Positions 26,012 to 34,855 of a DNA stretch of 64,000 nucleotides are shown here, in pieces. The stretch covers positions 232,272 through 296,271 of the forward strand of contig NZ_KK211064.1 of NCBI RefSeq assembly GCF_000620085.1, given 5' to 3'. Made by a program: the position numbers and the translations under genes. Within the stretch, counting starts at the first letter, position 1, and each line of letters starts with the position of its first letter. The notes beneath the pieces are model-generated. The model had not been told where the DNA came from. It was given only the letters and a program-made list of their open reading frames with translations, and did no database searches. The stretch comes from Marinobacterium jannaschii DSM 6295. Lineage in GTDB: Bacteria; Pseudomonadota; Gammaproteobacteria; Pseudomonadales; Balneatricaceae.

Positions 26012-26479
26012 TCACACCAGATGCAGCGGCAACTCGGTGGTGTATTTCACTTCGCTCATCGCGACGGTGGAGTTCATCTCCTGGATATCGGGGATCAGTG
26101 ACAGGTGGTCGCGGTAGAAGCGTTCGTAGCTGGCGACGTCTTTGGTGACGATGCGCAGCAGGAAGTCGATGCGGCCCATCATCAGGTAGCATTCGGTGAC
26201 TTCGGGGAAGGACTGGATATGCTGCTGGAACTCATTCACCGCCTGGCGGCCGTTGGCGCTGAGTTTGACCTCGGTGTAGATCACCATATTCAGGCCCAGC
26301 TGTTCGCGGTTGAGGATACCGGCGCGTTTCTGGATAAAGCCGGCTTCCTCTAATCGCTTGATACGGCGCCAGCAGGGTGGTTGTGACAGGTTGACCTGCT
26401 CGGCGATCTCGGAGGCGCTCATGCTGGCGTCCTGCTGGATCAGGGCAAGGATTTTGCGGTCGATCTTATCCAGTTCCAT
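26012..26479 (-). CDS. Lrp/AsnC-family regulator (BkdR-like)
   Basis: A 155-residue feast/famine regulator. The N-terminal helix-turn-helix (DASMSASEIAEQVNLSQPPC) is followed by the amino-acid-binding RAM domain (about residues 65-145). It is divergent from leucine dehydrogenase and the bkd operon. In Pseudomonas an Lrp homologue (BkdR) activates bkd in response to branched-chain amino acids, and the same role is likely here. The 309-bp spacer contains a perfect 12-bp palindrome. Confidence 0.9.
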   Translation of the reverse strand: MELDKIDRKILALIQQDASMSASEIAEQVNLSQPPCWRRIKRLEEAGFIQKRAGILNREQLGLNMVIYTEVKLSANGRQAVNEFQQHIQSFPEVTECYLMMGRIDFLLRIVTKDVASYERFYRDHLSLIPDIQEMNSTVAMSEVKYTTELPLHLV

Positions 26480-26788
26480 CGTCTGTTGTCCGGTTTGTTT
26501 TTGTTGTTGTCAGCGGCAGCTTCTGCCCCGGCGGGAGACTGCCCTGAATTTTGTGCATATGCGTTAAAAATACCGATATCTCTGACAAAGGGTATTTTTT
26601 ATTCGCTTGTGAGCTAATTTTAGTATTAATACTTCTAGTGTCCTAGGGGTTTTCCCTCTTCTTTGCATAAATTTTACCCAGGAATGGGAGTATCTTTTTA
26701 GACAGTCTTTCGGGCGGCGCGGTCGATCATCGCTCACCGGCCCGAATCAAATTTGGACGCGAACATAAAAATAAACAGGTGCGCCGGT
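26480..26788. promoter_or_regulatory. Divergent control region lrp-like / ldh-bkd
   Basis: AT-rich 309 bp with a perfect palindrome AGTATTAATACT at 26622-26633. A loose inverted pair AAATACC / GGTATTT lies nearby at 26567-26597. On the opposite strand the stretch around 26592-26629 weakly resembles the 46-bp element (22 of 37 positions against the copy at 20105). Lrp-type regulators usually bind several such AT-rich sites. Confidence 0.5.
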
Positions 26789-27829
26789 ATGACTGTCTTC
26801 TCCCATAAGGAGTTTGATCACCACGAACAGGTGGCTTTTTTCCACGAAGAGAAAAGCGGCCTGAAAGCCATTGTGGCTATCCATAACACCAATCTGGGCC
26901 CGGCACTGGGCGGCTGTCGTATGTGGCCTTACGCCACCGACGAAGAGGCGCTGACCGATGTGCTGCGCCTCTCCCGCGGCATGACCTACAAGTCGGCGCT
27001 GGCGGGCCTGCCGCTGGGCGGCGGTAAGTGCGTCATTATCGGCGATCCGCGCCGGGATAAGTCGCCTGAACTGCTGCGCGACCTGGGCCGCTTTATCGAT
27101 GGCCTGTCCGGGGCTTATATCACTGCCGAAGATTCCGGCACCAGCGTCGCCGATATGAAACTGATCGGCGAGAACACCGCCCACGTGGCCGGGGTAATGG
27201 AAGGCACTGAGCACGGCGGCGATCCTTCGCCATCCACCGCTTATTCTACCTTTGTCGGCCTGAAGACGGCGGTGAAACAACGTCTCGGCCGCGATGACCT
27301 CAATGGCATCACAGTGGCGCTGCAGGGCGTCGGCAATGTCGGCTATTACCTGGCGCGGCACCTGCATGAAGCCGGTGCCAAGCTGATCGTCAGCGATATA
27401 GTGCCGGAGCACCTGCAACGCGCGGTGGACCAGTTCGGTGCCCGCGTCGTTGCCACTGACGAGATCTACGGCGTCGAGGCGGATGTCTTCGCCCCTTGCG
27501 CCCTGGGTGGCGTGATCAACTACAACACCCTCGATCAGCTGAAGTGTGCAGTGATTGCCGGTGCGGCCAATAATCAGCTGGCGACGCCGGAATTTGGTGA
27601 GCTGCTGCTGCGCAAAGAGATTCTCTACACGCCGGATTATGTCCTTAACGCCGGCGGCATTATCGATGTGGCTTACCAGCGCAGCGGCGAGAGCGCCGAG
27701 ACGCTGAAAAACCATATCGAATCGATCGGTGCCACCCTCGAAGAGATCTTCGAGCGGGCCGCAGCGGATGGTAAGCCACCTCATGAAGTGGCCGATCAGA
27801 TCGCTGAAGAGCGCTTTCGCAGCGCCTGA
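26789..27829 (+). CDS. ldh: Leucine (branched-chain amino acid) dehydrogenase
   Basis: A 346-residue NAD-dependent amino acid dehydrogenase. The ATG at 26789 is preferred to a TTG 36 bp upstream, and with it the catalytic lysines fall at K68 (MTYKSALAG) and K80 (PLGGGKCVI), the numbering known for leucine dehydrogenase. The NAD fold has [13 protein letters not shown]. It oxidatively deaminates leucine, valine and isoleucine to the 2-oxoacids that the downstream BkdA1A2B-LpdV complex decarboxylates. The gap to bkdA1 is 148 bp with a hairpin in between, so some expression may be separate. Confidence 0.92.
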   Translation: MTVFSHKEFDHHEQVAFFHEEKSGLKAIVAIHNTNLGPALGGCRMWPYATDEEALTDVLRLSRGMTYKSALAGLPLGGGKCVIIGDPRRDKSPELLRDLGRFIDGLSGAYITAEDSGTSVADMKLIGENTAHVAGVMEGTEHGGDPSPSTAYSTFVGLKTAVKQRLGRDDLNGITVALQGVGNVGYYLARHLHEAGAKLIVSDIVPEHLQRAVDQFGARVVATDEIYGVEADVFAPCALGGVINYNTLDQLKCAVIAGAANNQLATPEFGELLLRKEILYTPDYVLNAGGIIDVAYQRSGESAETLKNHIESIGATLEEIFERAAADGKPPHEVADQIAEERFRSA

Positions 27830-27864
27830 TCGCAGCAGTTAGATAAGCGTTTCCAAGGGATTGT

Positions 27865-27890
27865 CCCGGCCAGTTGTCTGGGCCGGGCTT
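27865..27890 (+). terminator. Hairpin between ldh and bkdA1
   Basis: CCCGGCC, loop AGTTGTCTG, GGCCGGG then CTTTG. The weak T-run suggests partial termination or message processing. Confidence 0.45.
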
Positions 27891-27977
27891 TGATCAACTG
27901 GGCACGGTGGCTGATCCCACCGTGCCGGCGGCCCGCCTCAATTCACTCGACCAGGCGCGCCAATGGAGGATAGCTCT

Positions 27978-29213
27978 ATGACGACCAGCACTCCCTATCA
28001 GTCCAAGCTGTATGTACCTGAGGCGTCATCACGCCCGGATACGCCGACTGATTTCTCCAAGATGGAGATTCCTGCGCCGGGCGAAGCAATGCGCCCGGCA
28101 GTCGATGTGAATGCCGAACAGACCCGCGACCTGGCCTATGGCCTGGTGCGGGTACTGGACGATGACAACAGCGCCAAGGGTGACTGGAACCCGCAGCTGG
28201 ATGCCGACACCCTGCGCCAGGGCCTGAAGCATATGTTGCATGTGAAGGCCTACGATGAGCGTATGTTCCGCATGCAGCGCCAGGGCAACCTGTCGTTCTA
28301 TATGAAATGTACCGGCGAGGAAGCGGTGGCCGTGGCCCAGGCGATGGCGCTGGAGCCGGGCGATATGCTGTTTCCTTCCTACCGTCAGCAGGGGTTGCTG
28401 TTTGTCCGCGGCCGCCCGGTAGTGGATATGATGTGTCACTGCCTCTCCAACTCCCGCGACAATATCAAGGGTCGCCAGCTGCCGATTATGTACAGCTGGA
28501 AAGAGGGTAACTTCTTCAGTATCTCCGGTAGCCTGGGGACTCAGTTCAGCCAGTCTGTGGGCTGGGCGATGGCCTCGGCCTACAAGGGCGAAGACCATGT
28601 CTCTGCTGCCTGGGTCGGCGACGGCACGGTGGCGGCGGCGGATGTCTACCATGCGCTGCATTTTGCCTCTACCTACCGCGCCCCGGCGCTGCTCAACGTG
28701 GTGAATAACCAGTGGGCGATCTCCACGCCGCAGTCCTTTGCCTGCACCGGCACCACCTTTGCCGCCCGTGCTCAGGGGTTCAATATCCCGGGTATCCGCG
28801 TCGACGGTAACGATTTTCTCGCCGTATACGCCGTCACCCAGTGGGCTGCCGAGCGTGCCCGCAAGGGCTTTGGCCCGACTCTGATCGAACTCTACACCTA
28901 CCGTGTCGCCAGTCACTCTACCAGTGACAACCCGGATGCCTATCGTGACAAGGATGAGGCGGCGACCTGGCCGTTGGGCGATCCGCTGGAACGCCTCAAG
29001 GCGCATCTGATCGCCATCGGCGAGTGGAGCGAAGAACAGCACCAGGCACTGGAAAAAGAACTCAAGGATGAGATCACCGCCAACTGGAAAGAGGCGCTGC
29101 AATACGGTTCGCTGGAGCAGGGCCCGCACTGGCCGGTGAGTGCCATGTTTGAGGATGTATTCGAAGAGATGCCAGCGCATCTGCGTAAACAGCGTCAGGA
29201 TCTGGGGGTATAA
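27978..29213 (+). CDS. bkdA1: Branched-chain 2-oxoacid dehydrogenase E1 alpha subunit
   Basis: 411 residues from the ATG at 27978, which has GGAGG eight bases ahead; this matches the pseudomonad BkdA1 length. The thiamine diphosphate/Mg motif starts at GDGTVAAADVYHALHFAS and ends at NNQWAIST. With BkdA2 it decarboxylates 4-methyl-2-oxopentanoate, 3-methyl-2-oxobutanoate and 3-methyl-2-oxopentanoate and acylates the lipoyl group of BkdB. It is the first of four tightly linked genes; the next starts 3 bp after its stop. Confidence 0.95.
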   Translation: MTTSTPYQSKLYVPEASSRPDTPTDFSKMEIPAPGEAMRPAVDVNAEQTRDLAYGLVRVLDDDNSAKGDWNPQLDADTLRQGLKHMLHVKAYDERMFRMQRQGNLSFYMKCTGEEAVAVAQAMALEPGDMLFPSYRQQGLLFVRGRPVVDMMCHCLSNSRDNIKGRQLPIMYSWKEGNFFSISGSLGTQFSQSVGWAMASAYKGEDHVSAAWVGDGTVAAADVYHALHFASTYRAPALLNVVNNQWAISTPQSFACTGTTFAARAQGFNIPGIRVDGNDFLAVYAVTQWAAERARKGFGPTLIELYTYRVASHSTSDNPDAYRDKDEAATWPLGDPLERLKAHLIAIGEWSEEQHQALEKELKDEITANWKEALQYGSLEQGPHWPVSAMFEDVFEEMPAHLRKQRQDLGV

Positions 29214-29216
29214 GTT

Positions 29217-30233
29217 ATGGCTGCAATGAATATGATTCAGGCCCTGAACTCGGCGATGGACGTGCTGATGGAGCGCGATCCTAACGTGCTGGTGATGGGC
29301 GAAGATGTCGGCTATTTCGGTGGCGTGTTCCGCTGCACCGAAGGCCTGTACGAGAAATACGGCGCCCACCGCGCGCTGGATATGCCGATCGCCGAGGGCG
29401 GTATCGTCGCCACGGCGATCGGGATGGGCGTCAACGGCCTGCGGCCGGTGGTGGAGATCCAGTTTGCCGACTATATCTACCCGGCCTTCGACCAGATCGT
29501 CAGTGAGTTGGCGCGGCTGCGTCACCGCAGCGGCGGCGACTACCACGCCCCGGTCACCATCCGTACCCCCTGCGGCGGCGGTATCCGTGGCGGCCAGACC
29601 CACTCCCAGAGTCCGGAAGGGATCTTTACCCATGTCTGCGGCCTGAAGACGGTGATGCCGTCCAACCCGTATGACGCTAAGGGCCTGCTGATCAGCGCCA
29701 TCGAAAGCGATGACCCGGTGATCTTCTTCGAGCCGAAACGTATCTACAACGGGCCTTTCGACGGCGACCACCACAAGGCGGGCCAGCCCTGGAGCAGTCA
29801 CCCGATGGGTGAAGTGCCGGAAGGCTATTACAGCGTGCCGCTGGGTAAGGCGAATATTGTCCGTCCCGGCGATGATGTCACCATCCTTGCTTACGGCACT
29901 ATGGTGCATGTGGCCGAGGCGGCGATTAAGGCCGCCGGTATCGATGCCGAACTGATCGATCTGCGTACCCTGTTGCCGCTGGATACCGAGACCATCGAAG
30001 CCTCGGTGAAGAAGACCGGCCGCTGCGTGGTAATCCACGAAGCGACCCGCACCGGTGGTTTCGGTGCCGAGCTGGTAGCCGAGGTACAGGAAGCCTGCTT
30101 CTGGCACCTGAAAGCGCCGATCGAGCGTGTGACCGGTTGGGACACCCCCTATCCGCACGCCTTCGAGTGGGAATACTTCCCCAGCCAGGAACGCATTATC
30201 GAAGCCATTGAACGCACACTGGAGACAGACTAA
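29217..30233 (+). CDS. bkdA2: Branched-chain 2-oxoacid dehydrogenase E1 beta subunit
   Basis: A 338-residue transketolase-type beta subunit. MGEDVGYFGGVFRCTEGL near the N-terminus and the pyrimidine-binding segment around EGGIVATAIGMGVNGLRPV (about residues 60-80) are typical, and the C-terminal domain ends normally. It forms the alpha2beta2 E1 with BkdA1. Its stop codon overlaps the bkdB start (TAATG), indicating translational coupling. Confidence 0.95.
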   Translation: MAAMNMIQALNSAMDVLMERDPNVLVMGEDVGYFGGVFRCTEGLYEKYGAHRALDMPIAEGGIVATAIGMGVNGLRPVVEIQFADYIYPAFDQIVSELARLRHRSGGDYHAPVTIRTPCGGGIRGGQTHSQSPEGIFTHVCGLKTVMPSNPYDAKGLLISAIESDDPVIFFEPKRIYNGPFDGDHHKAGQPWSSHPMGEVPEGYYSVPLGKANIVRPGDDVTILAYGTMVHVAEAAIKAAGIDAELIDLRTLLPLDTETIEASVKKTGRCVVIHEATRTGGFGAELVAEVQEACFWHLKAPIERVTGWDTPYPHAFEWEYFPSQERIIEAIERTLETD

Positions 30234-31489
30234 TGGGCCATTACAGTTTTAAACTGCCCGATCTGGGCGAAGGTATCGTCGAATCCGAAGTGGTGGACTG
30301 GTATGTCAGCGTCGGCGATACGGTCGAAGAGGACCAGCATATCGCCGATGTGATGACCGATAAGGCCACCGTTGAGCTGTCCGCGCCGGTCTCAGGTGTG
30401 ATCCGTAACGTCGGCTGCGAAGCCGGTGCGATGCTGGCGGTGGGCGCCGAACTGGTGCTGATCGAGACTGAGGGCGAGGGCAATGCCCCGGAACCCACTG
30501 CACAACCGGCCAAGGCTGAACCTGCAGTCCCAGCACAGCCCGCCGCGGTTGCCGAGCCGGAGCCTGAAATCATGGCCCCGGTGCAGAAAACCACCATCAG
30601 CCATGTGCCGGGCCGCCACGAAGTGCTGGCCGCACCGTCGGTGCGCCGCCGTGCCCGCGAAGAGGATATCGACCTCGGCGTGGTGCCGGGCACCGGTCCT
30701 GCCGGACGGATCACTAACAGCGACCTGGATAACTTTATCGCCGCCGGTGGTATGCAGGCGGCGCTGCCGGTCAGTAACCTGCGTGCCGCGCGCAGTGCGA
30801 CGACTGAGGTGCCGATCCGTGGCCTGCGCCGCATGATCGCCCAGAAGATGGTGCAGTCCAAGCGCAATATCCCGCACTACTCCTATATCGAAGAGGTGGA
30901 TGTCAGCGCGCTGGAAGAGCTGCGCCAGCACCTCAACCAGAACCGCAAACCGCACCAGCCGAAGCTGACCCTGCTGCCGTTTATTATGCAGGCGCTGACC
31001 AAGGTGTTGCCGGAGTTTCCGTTCTGCAACGCCCGCTATGACGACGAGCGCGAAGTGCTGACCCAGTATGAGGCGGTGCATATCGGCATCGCCACCATGA
31101 CCGAGAAGGGCCTGATGGTACCGGTGGTAAAACATGGCGAGTCGCTGGATATCTGGCAGTCCGCAGCTGAGCTGAGCCGCATCGCTGACGCGGCGCGCGA
31201 TGGCTCCGCCAAGGCCGATGAGCTGACCGGTTCCACTATTACCATCACCAGTCTGGGTGCCATCGGCGGTATCGCCAGCACCCCGGTGATCAACGCCCCT
31301 GAGACCTCCATTATCGGCGTCAACAAGCTGCAGGAGCGTCCGGTGGTGCATAACGGCGAGATCGTGGTGCGCAAGATGATGAATCTGTCGTCATCCTTCG
31401 ACCACCGCGTGGTAGATGGCTACGACGCCGCCCTGATGGTGCAGGCACTGAAACGCCTGCTGGAAAACCCGGCCTCAATCTTCGTCTAA
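30233..31489 (+). CDS. bkdB: Branched-chain 2-oxoacid dehydrogenase E2 (dihydrolipoamide acyltransferase)
   Basis: A 418-residue core protein. The N-terminal lipoyl domain has its acceptor K44 in DVMTDKATVEL. A Pro/Ala/Glu-rich linker (about residues 85-120) is followed by the E1/E3-binding domain (about 133-170, APSVRRRAREEDIDL) and the catalytic domain. The latter ends with H391 and D395 in DHRVVDGYDA. It transfers the branched acyl group to CoA, giving isovaleryl-, isobutyryl- or 2-methylbutyryl-CoA. Only one lipoyl domain is present. Confidence 0.95.
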   Translation: MGHYSFKLPDLGEGIVESEVVDWYVSVGDTVEEDQHIADVMTDKATVELSAPVSGVIRNVGCEAGAMLAVGAELVLIETEGEGNAPEPTAQPAKAEPAVPAQPAAVAEPEPEIMAPVQKTTISHVPGRHEVLAAPSVRRRAREEDIDLGVVPGTGPAGRITNSDLDNFIAAGGMQAALPVSNLRAARSATTEVPIRGLRRMIAQKMVQSKRNIPHYSYIEEVDVSALEELRQHLNQNRKPHQPKLTLLPFIMQALTKVLPEFPFCNARYDDEREVLTQYEAVHIGIATMTEKGLMVPVVKHGESLDIWQSAAELSRIADAARDGSAKADELTGSTITITSLGAIGGIASTPVINAPETSIIGVNKLQERPVVHNGEIVVRKMMNLSSSFDHRVVDGYDAALMVQALKRLLENPASIFV

Positions 31490-31507
31490 GGACCCCTGGA
31501 GACAACT

Positions 31508-32923
31508 ATGAACACTCATCGTAAATGTAAGGTACTGGTGGTTGGCGGTGGTCCGGGCGGTTATGTGGCGGCGATCCGCGCCGGTCAGCTGGGGCTGGAC
31601 ACGGTGCTGGTCGAGGCGGACCGTTGCGGCGGCACCTGCCTGATCCGCGGCTGCATTCCCTCCAAGGCACTGATCCATGCTGCGACCAAATTTGAAGAAC
31701 TGAAAGCCCATGCTGGCAATGGCAAGCTGGGCATCTCCATCAGCTCGGCGCCGGAGCTGAACCTGGGCCAGACCATCGACTGGAAAGACAATATCGTTAA
31801 CCGTCTCAGCGGTGGTGTACAGGGCCTGCTGAGCAAGGCCGGTGTGGAAGTGATCCGGGGCTGGGCGAAGTTTGCCGACGCCAAGACCTGCGAGATCGAG
31901 ACCGCCGATGGTGGCCAGACCCTGCATGCCGAGCATGTGATCCTGGCCAACGGCTCCTCGGTCACCGAACTGCCGGGCATCCCCTTTGGCGGCGATGTGA
32001 TCTCCTCCACCGAAGCGCTGTCACTGCAGGAAGTGCCGGAGCATATGGTGGTGATCGGTGCCGGTTATATCGGTCTGGAGCTGGGCATTGCCTACCGCAA
32101 ACTGGGATCTAAGGTGACCTTTGTCGAGGGCGGCGAGCGTATCCTGCCGATCTATGACAAGGAACTGACCCGGCCGATCCAGCAGTGGCTGAAAAAGCAT
32201 GATGTCGAGGTGATCACCGGCGCCCGCGCCGAGTCGGTCGACCAGAGCGGCAAGCAACCGGTATTGCACTATCAGGACAAGCAGGGCGAGACCCGGACTA
32301 TCGCTGCCAGCAAGGTGCTGGTGGCGGTAGGCCGCAGCCCGAACACCGCAGGCTGGGGACTGGAGAATATGCCGGTCGACCGTGATGGCGCTTTTGTGCA
32401 GGTTGATGACCAGTGCCGCACCAGCACCCGCAATGTCTGGGCCATCGGTGACCTGGTGGGCGAGCCGATGCTGGCGCACAAGGCCTCGGCCCAGGGCGAG
32501 ATGGTGGCGGAGATTATCGCCGGACATAAGCGCAGCTTCGAGCCTGTGGCGATCCCTGCGGTCTGCTTTACCGAACCGGAGATCGTCAGCGTCGGCCTGA
32601 CGCCGGAACAGGCGAAGGACAAAGGACTGGATGTCAGCGTCGGAAAGTTCCCGTTCGCGGCGATCGGCAAGGCCCTGACCATGGAAGCCGGTGACGACGG
32701 CGGTTTTGTCCGCATCGTCGCCCGTAACGACGACCATGTGATCGTCGGTATCCAGGCGGTCGGCGCCCATGTCGCCGAACTCAGCGGCGAATTCGCCCTG
32801 GCACTGGAGATGGGCGCGCTGGTGGAAGACCTGGCCGGCACCATCCATGTCCACCCGACCCTGAGTGAAGCCACCATGGAAGCAGCCCTGGCCACCTTCG
32901 GCAAGGCGATCCACACGCCTTAA
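31508..32923 (+). CDS. lpdV: Dihydrolipoyl dehydrogenase (E3) of the branched-chain complex
   Basis: A 471-residue flavoprotein. FAD-binding VVGGGPGGYVAAIRA lies at the N-terminus, the redox-active disulfide is C44/C49 in GGTCLIRGCIPSK, and the second Rossmann motif is VIGAGYIGLELGIAY. The C-terminal HVHPTLSE carries the catalytic His. It reoxidises the E2 dihydrolipoyl group with NAD. As the last gene of the bkd operon it corresponds to the pathway-specific LPD-Val of pseudomonads. Confidence 0.94.
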   Translation: MNTHRKCKVLVVGGGPGGYVAAIRAGQLGLDTVLVEADRCGGTCLIRGCIPSKALIHAATKFEELKAHAGNGKLGISISSAPELNLGQTIDWKDNIVNRLSGGVQGLLSKAGVEVIRGWAKFADAKTCEIETADGGQTLHAEHVILANGSSVTELPGIPFGGDVISSTEALSLQEVPEHMVVIGAGYIGLELGIAYRKLGSKVTFVEGGERILPIYDKELTRPIQQWLKKHDVEVITGARAESVDQSGKQPVLHYQDKQGETRTIAASKVLVAVGRSPNTAGWGLENMPVDRDGAFVQVDDQCRTSTRNVWAIGDLVGEPMLAHKASAQGEMVAEIIAGHKRSFEPVAIPAVCFTEPEIVSVGLTPEQAKDKGLDVSVGKFPFAAIGKALTMEAGDDGGFVRIVARNDDHVIVGIQAVGAHVAELSGEFALALEMGALVEDLAGTIHVHPTLSEATMEAALATFGKAIHTP

Positions 32924-33286
32924 AAGCAGCGGTCAGCTTTAAGCTTCAGGTCTCAAGCTGAGTGGCGGGCTTGCAAACAAAGGTCATTTTCCCCGCTGTG
33001 GTGGGAAATGAAATGGACCCACAAGGCTTACCGCTTAAAGCCAGTCGCTTTCAGCTGCTCTCCCTCTTTATCCCCGTGGATAGCCGCTGGCCGGAGCGAT
33101 CCGGCCCGCGGTACCTTTTGCCCTTCGGGGCTTTTTTTGTTTATAGACAGTCACTTGGTCGGATTCGCTACTGAGGCTGCGGCGTGTTGCTCAGGAGTTG
33201 TGTTCGGGTGTGCTGCTCAGGTGTTGTATTCGGATTTGTCCGCTTGCTGTCCTAAGCTGTATAAGGGCGCAATCACAGGTTAGGCG
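32924..33286. other. 363-bp intergenic region after the bkd operon
   Basis: Contains a short terminator at 33120-33138 and the capA upstream region. Small open frames across it show no recognisable product. Confidence 0.65.
33120..33138 (+). terminator. Short terminator after the bkd operon
   Basis: GCCC - TTCG - GGGC followed by seven T. The stem is only 4 bp, but the UUCG-type tetraloop and T-run are typical. Confidence 0.65.
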
Positions 33287-34525
33287 ATGAAGCGGCGAAG
33301 GTTGATCCGACTACTCAGTGGCGTTGCCGGGGCGATGCTCGGCAGCCGGACAGGAGCTTCTGTGTTGTCTGATCAGCCCCGCCCCTTGCCCGAGCCACCC
33401 TCTATCGATGCCATCCCGCAGAATGAGTTGCGGCTTTTTCTCTGCGGTGACGTGATGACCGGCCGGGGCCTGGATCAGGTCCTGCCTTACCCTTCGAAGC
33501 CCCGCCTCTATGAGTCCTATGTAAAGGATGCCCGAGACTATGTGGCGCTGGCAGAGCAGCGATACGGTGCCATCGCCCGGCCGGTAAGCTTCGACTATAT
33601 CTGGGGCGACGCCCTCAATGTGCTGGAGCAGTTTGCACCCCATCTGCGGATCATCAACCTGGAAACCAGTATTACCAGCAGTGAGCGCTACTGGCCGGAT
33701 AAGGGGATCAACTACCGCATGCATCCGGGTAATACGCCCTGCCTTCAGGCCCTGAAAACCGATGGCTGCGCCCTGGCCAATAATCATCTGCTGGATTGGG
33801 GTTATGAAGGGCTGAGGGAAACCCTGGCCAGCCTGGATAAGGCGGGCATCGGTTATTGCGGCGCGGGACAGAACCAGCAGCAGGCCGCACAGCCGCTGAT
33901 CCTGCCGTTAAATGGCGGCAGGCGACTGATCCTGTTCAGCATGGGTACCAGCAGCAGCGGGATTCCGCCGGAATGGGCCGCTTCATCTGAGCGTGCCGGG
34001 GTGAATCTGGTGAGCGAGTATCAGACGGACTGGATCGAGGCGCTGGCGGCGCAGGTGAAGTCGCTGCGACAACCCGGCGATCTGCTGGTCTGTTCTGTCC
34101 ACTGGGGCGGTAACTGGGGCTATCGGGTGCCGCGTTACCGGCGTGAGATGGCGCACCGTCTGATCAATCAGGCCGGAGTCGACCTGATTCACGGTCACTC
34201 CTCCCACCATGCAATAGGCATTGAATGTTACCGGGGGCGGCCGATCCTTTACGGCTGCGGTGACTTTATCAACGACTATGAGGGCATCCGCGGGATGGAG
34301 CACTACCGCGGCGATCTGTCACTGCTCTACCTGCTGCGTTTCGACCTGCAGCAGCATAGGTTGCTGCAGCTGAGCCTCTGTCCGATGCAGATCCGCCAGA
34401 TGCGCTTGCAGGCTGCCAGCGCCGCAGATGTGCGCTGGTTACGGCAAACGCTGCACCGTGAGAGCGCCAGATTGGGCACCGGTATCGAGCAACCGGCCGC
34501 ACGGTGGCTGCAGTTGCGTTGCTGA
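33287..34525 (+). CDS. CapA-family protein (poly-gamma-glutamate capsule / metallophosphatase-like)
   Basis: A 412-residue protein with the CapA fold, a calcineurin-like metallophosphoesterase relative. Family motifs in order are CGDVMTGRGLD (near residue 53), NLETSIT, NNHLLDWG, SVHWGGNWG and HGHSSH. The N-terminus MKRRRLIRLLSGVAGAMLG looks like a secretion or twin-arginine-like signal, so it probably acts outside the cytoplasm. No capB/capC genes are adjacent, so capsule synthesis is not supported; many CapA homologues have unknown substrates. A terminator follows at 34725. Confidence 0.82.
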   Translation: MKRRRLIRLLSGVAGAMLGSRTGASVLSDQPRPLPEPPSIDAIPQNELRLFLCGDVMTGRGLDQVLPYPSKPRLYESYVKDARDYVALAEQRYGAIARPVSFDYIWGDALNVLEQFAPHLRIINLETSITSSERYWPDKGINYRMHPGNTPCLQALKTDGCALANNHLLDWGYEGLRETLASLDKAGIGYCGAGQNQQQAAQPLILPLNGGRRLILFSMGTSSSGIPPEWAASSERAGVNLVSEYQTDWIEALAAQVKSLRQPGDLLVCSVHWGGNWGYRVPRYRREMAHRLINQAGVDLIHGHSSHHAIGIECYRGRPILYGCGDFINDYEGIRGMEHYRGDLSLLYLLRFDLQQHRLLQLSLCPMQIRQMRLQAASAADVRWLRQTLHRESARLGTGIEQPAARWLQLRC

Positions 34526-34855
34526 CCGGGTGTTTCCGTGCTGGTGTTGCGCCGTGCAACTGATGCCGTTGCCGGATCTGTCCGGGCCGACCGTTTCTTG
34601 CCCTCCGGACTGTCTTATCTTATCCATCAGAATTTCAGATCGTCAGCAGAAAATTTTTCCCTTTTACAGTAGCGCACCCTCCGGCGCACAATCGCGCTCA
34701 TCCTGATGACTGTCGCGTGGTTTAAGCGGCCGTGACCCTAGCGTCGGCGCGGCCGCTACTTTTTTGTAGCGGCGTTATCTATCGTCTTTTTCACCCCCTG
34801 CTGCTTTACTGATTCCAGTGACGGACTTTTTACATACTTTCAGGGAGATTTGCTT
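34526..34855. other. 330-bp intergenic region between capA-like and zntB-like genes
   Basis: Holds the terminator at 34725-34765 and the AGGGAG ribosome site of the next gene; nothing else recognised. Confidence 0.65.
34725..34765 (+). terminator. Terminator after the capA-like gene
   Basis: AGCGGCCG / CGGCCGCT stem with a 17-base loop, then six T. An alternative hairpin (GCCGCTAC / GTAGCGGC with the T-run as loop) overlaps the right half, so the region can switch between two folds. Confidence 0.75.

Noticed and set aside
28029-30158. 709-codon open frame antisense to bkdA1-bkdA2
   Set aside because: Shadow of high-GC coding on the other strand; the sense genes are unmistakable and the antisense product is His/Gly/Arg-rich without domains.
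33287-34525. Poly-gamma-glutamate capsule operon
   Set aside because: Only a capA-like gene is present; there are no capB, capC or capE homologues around it.
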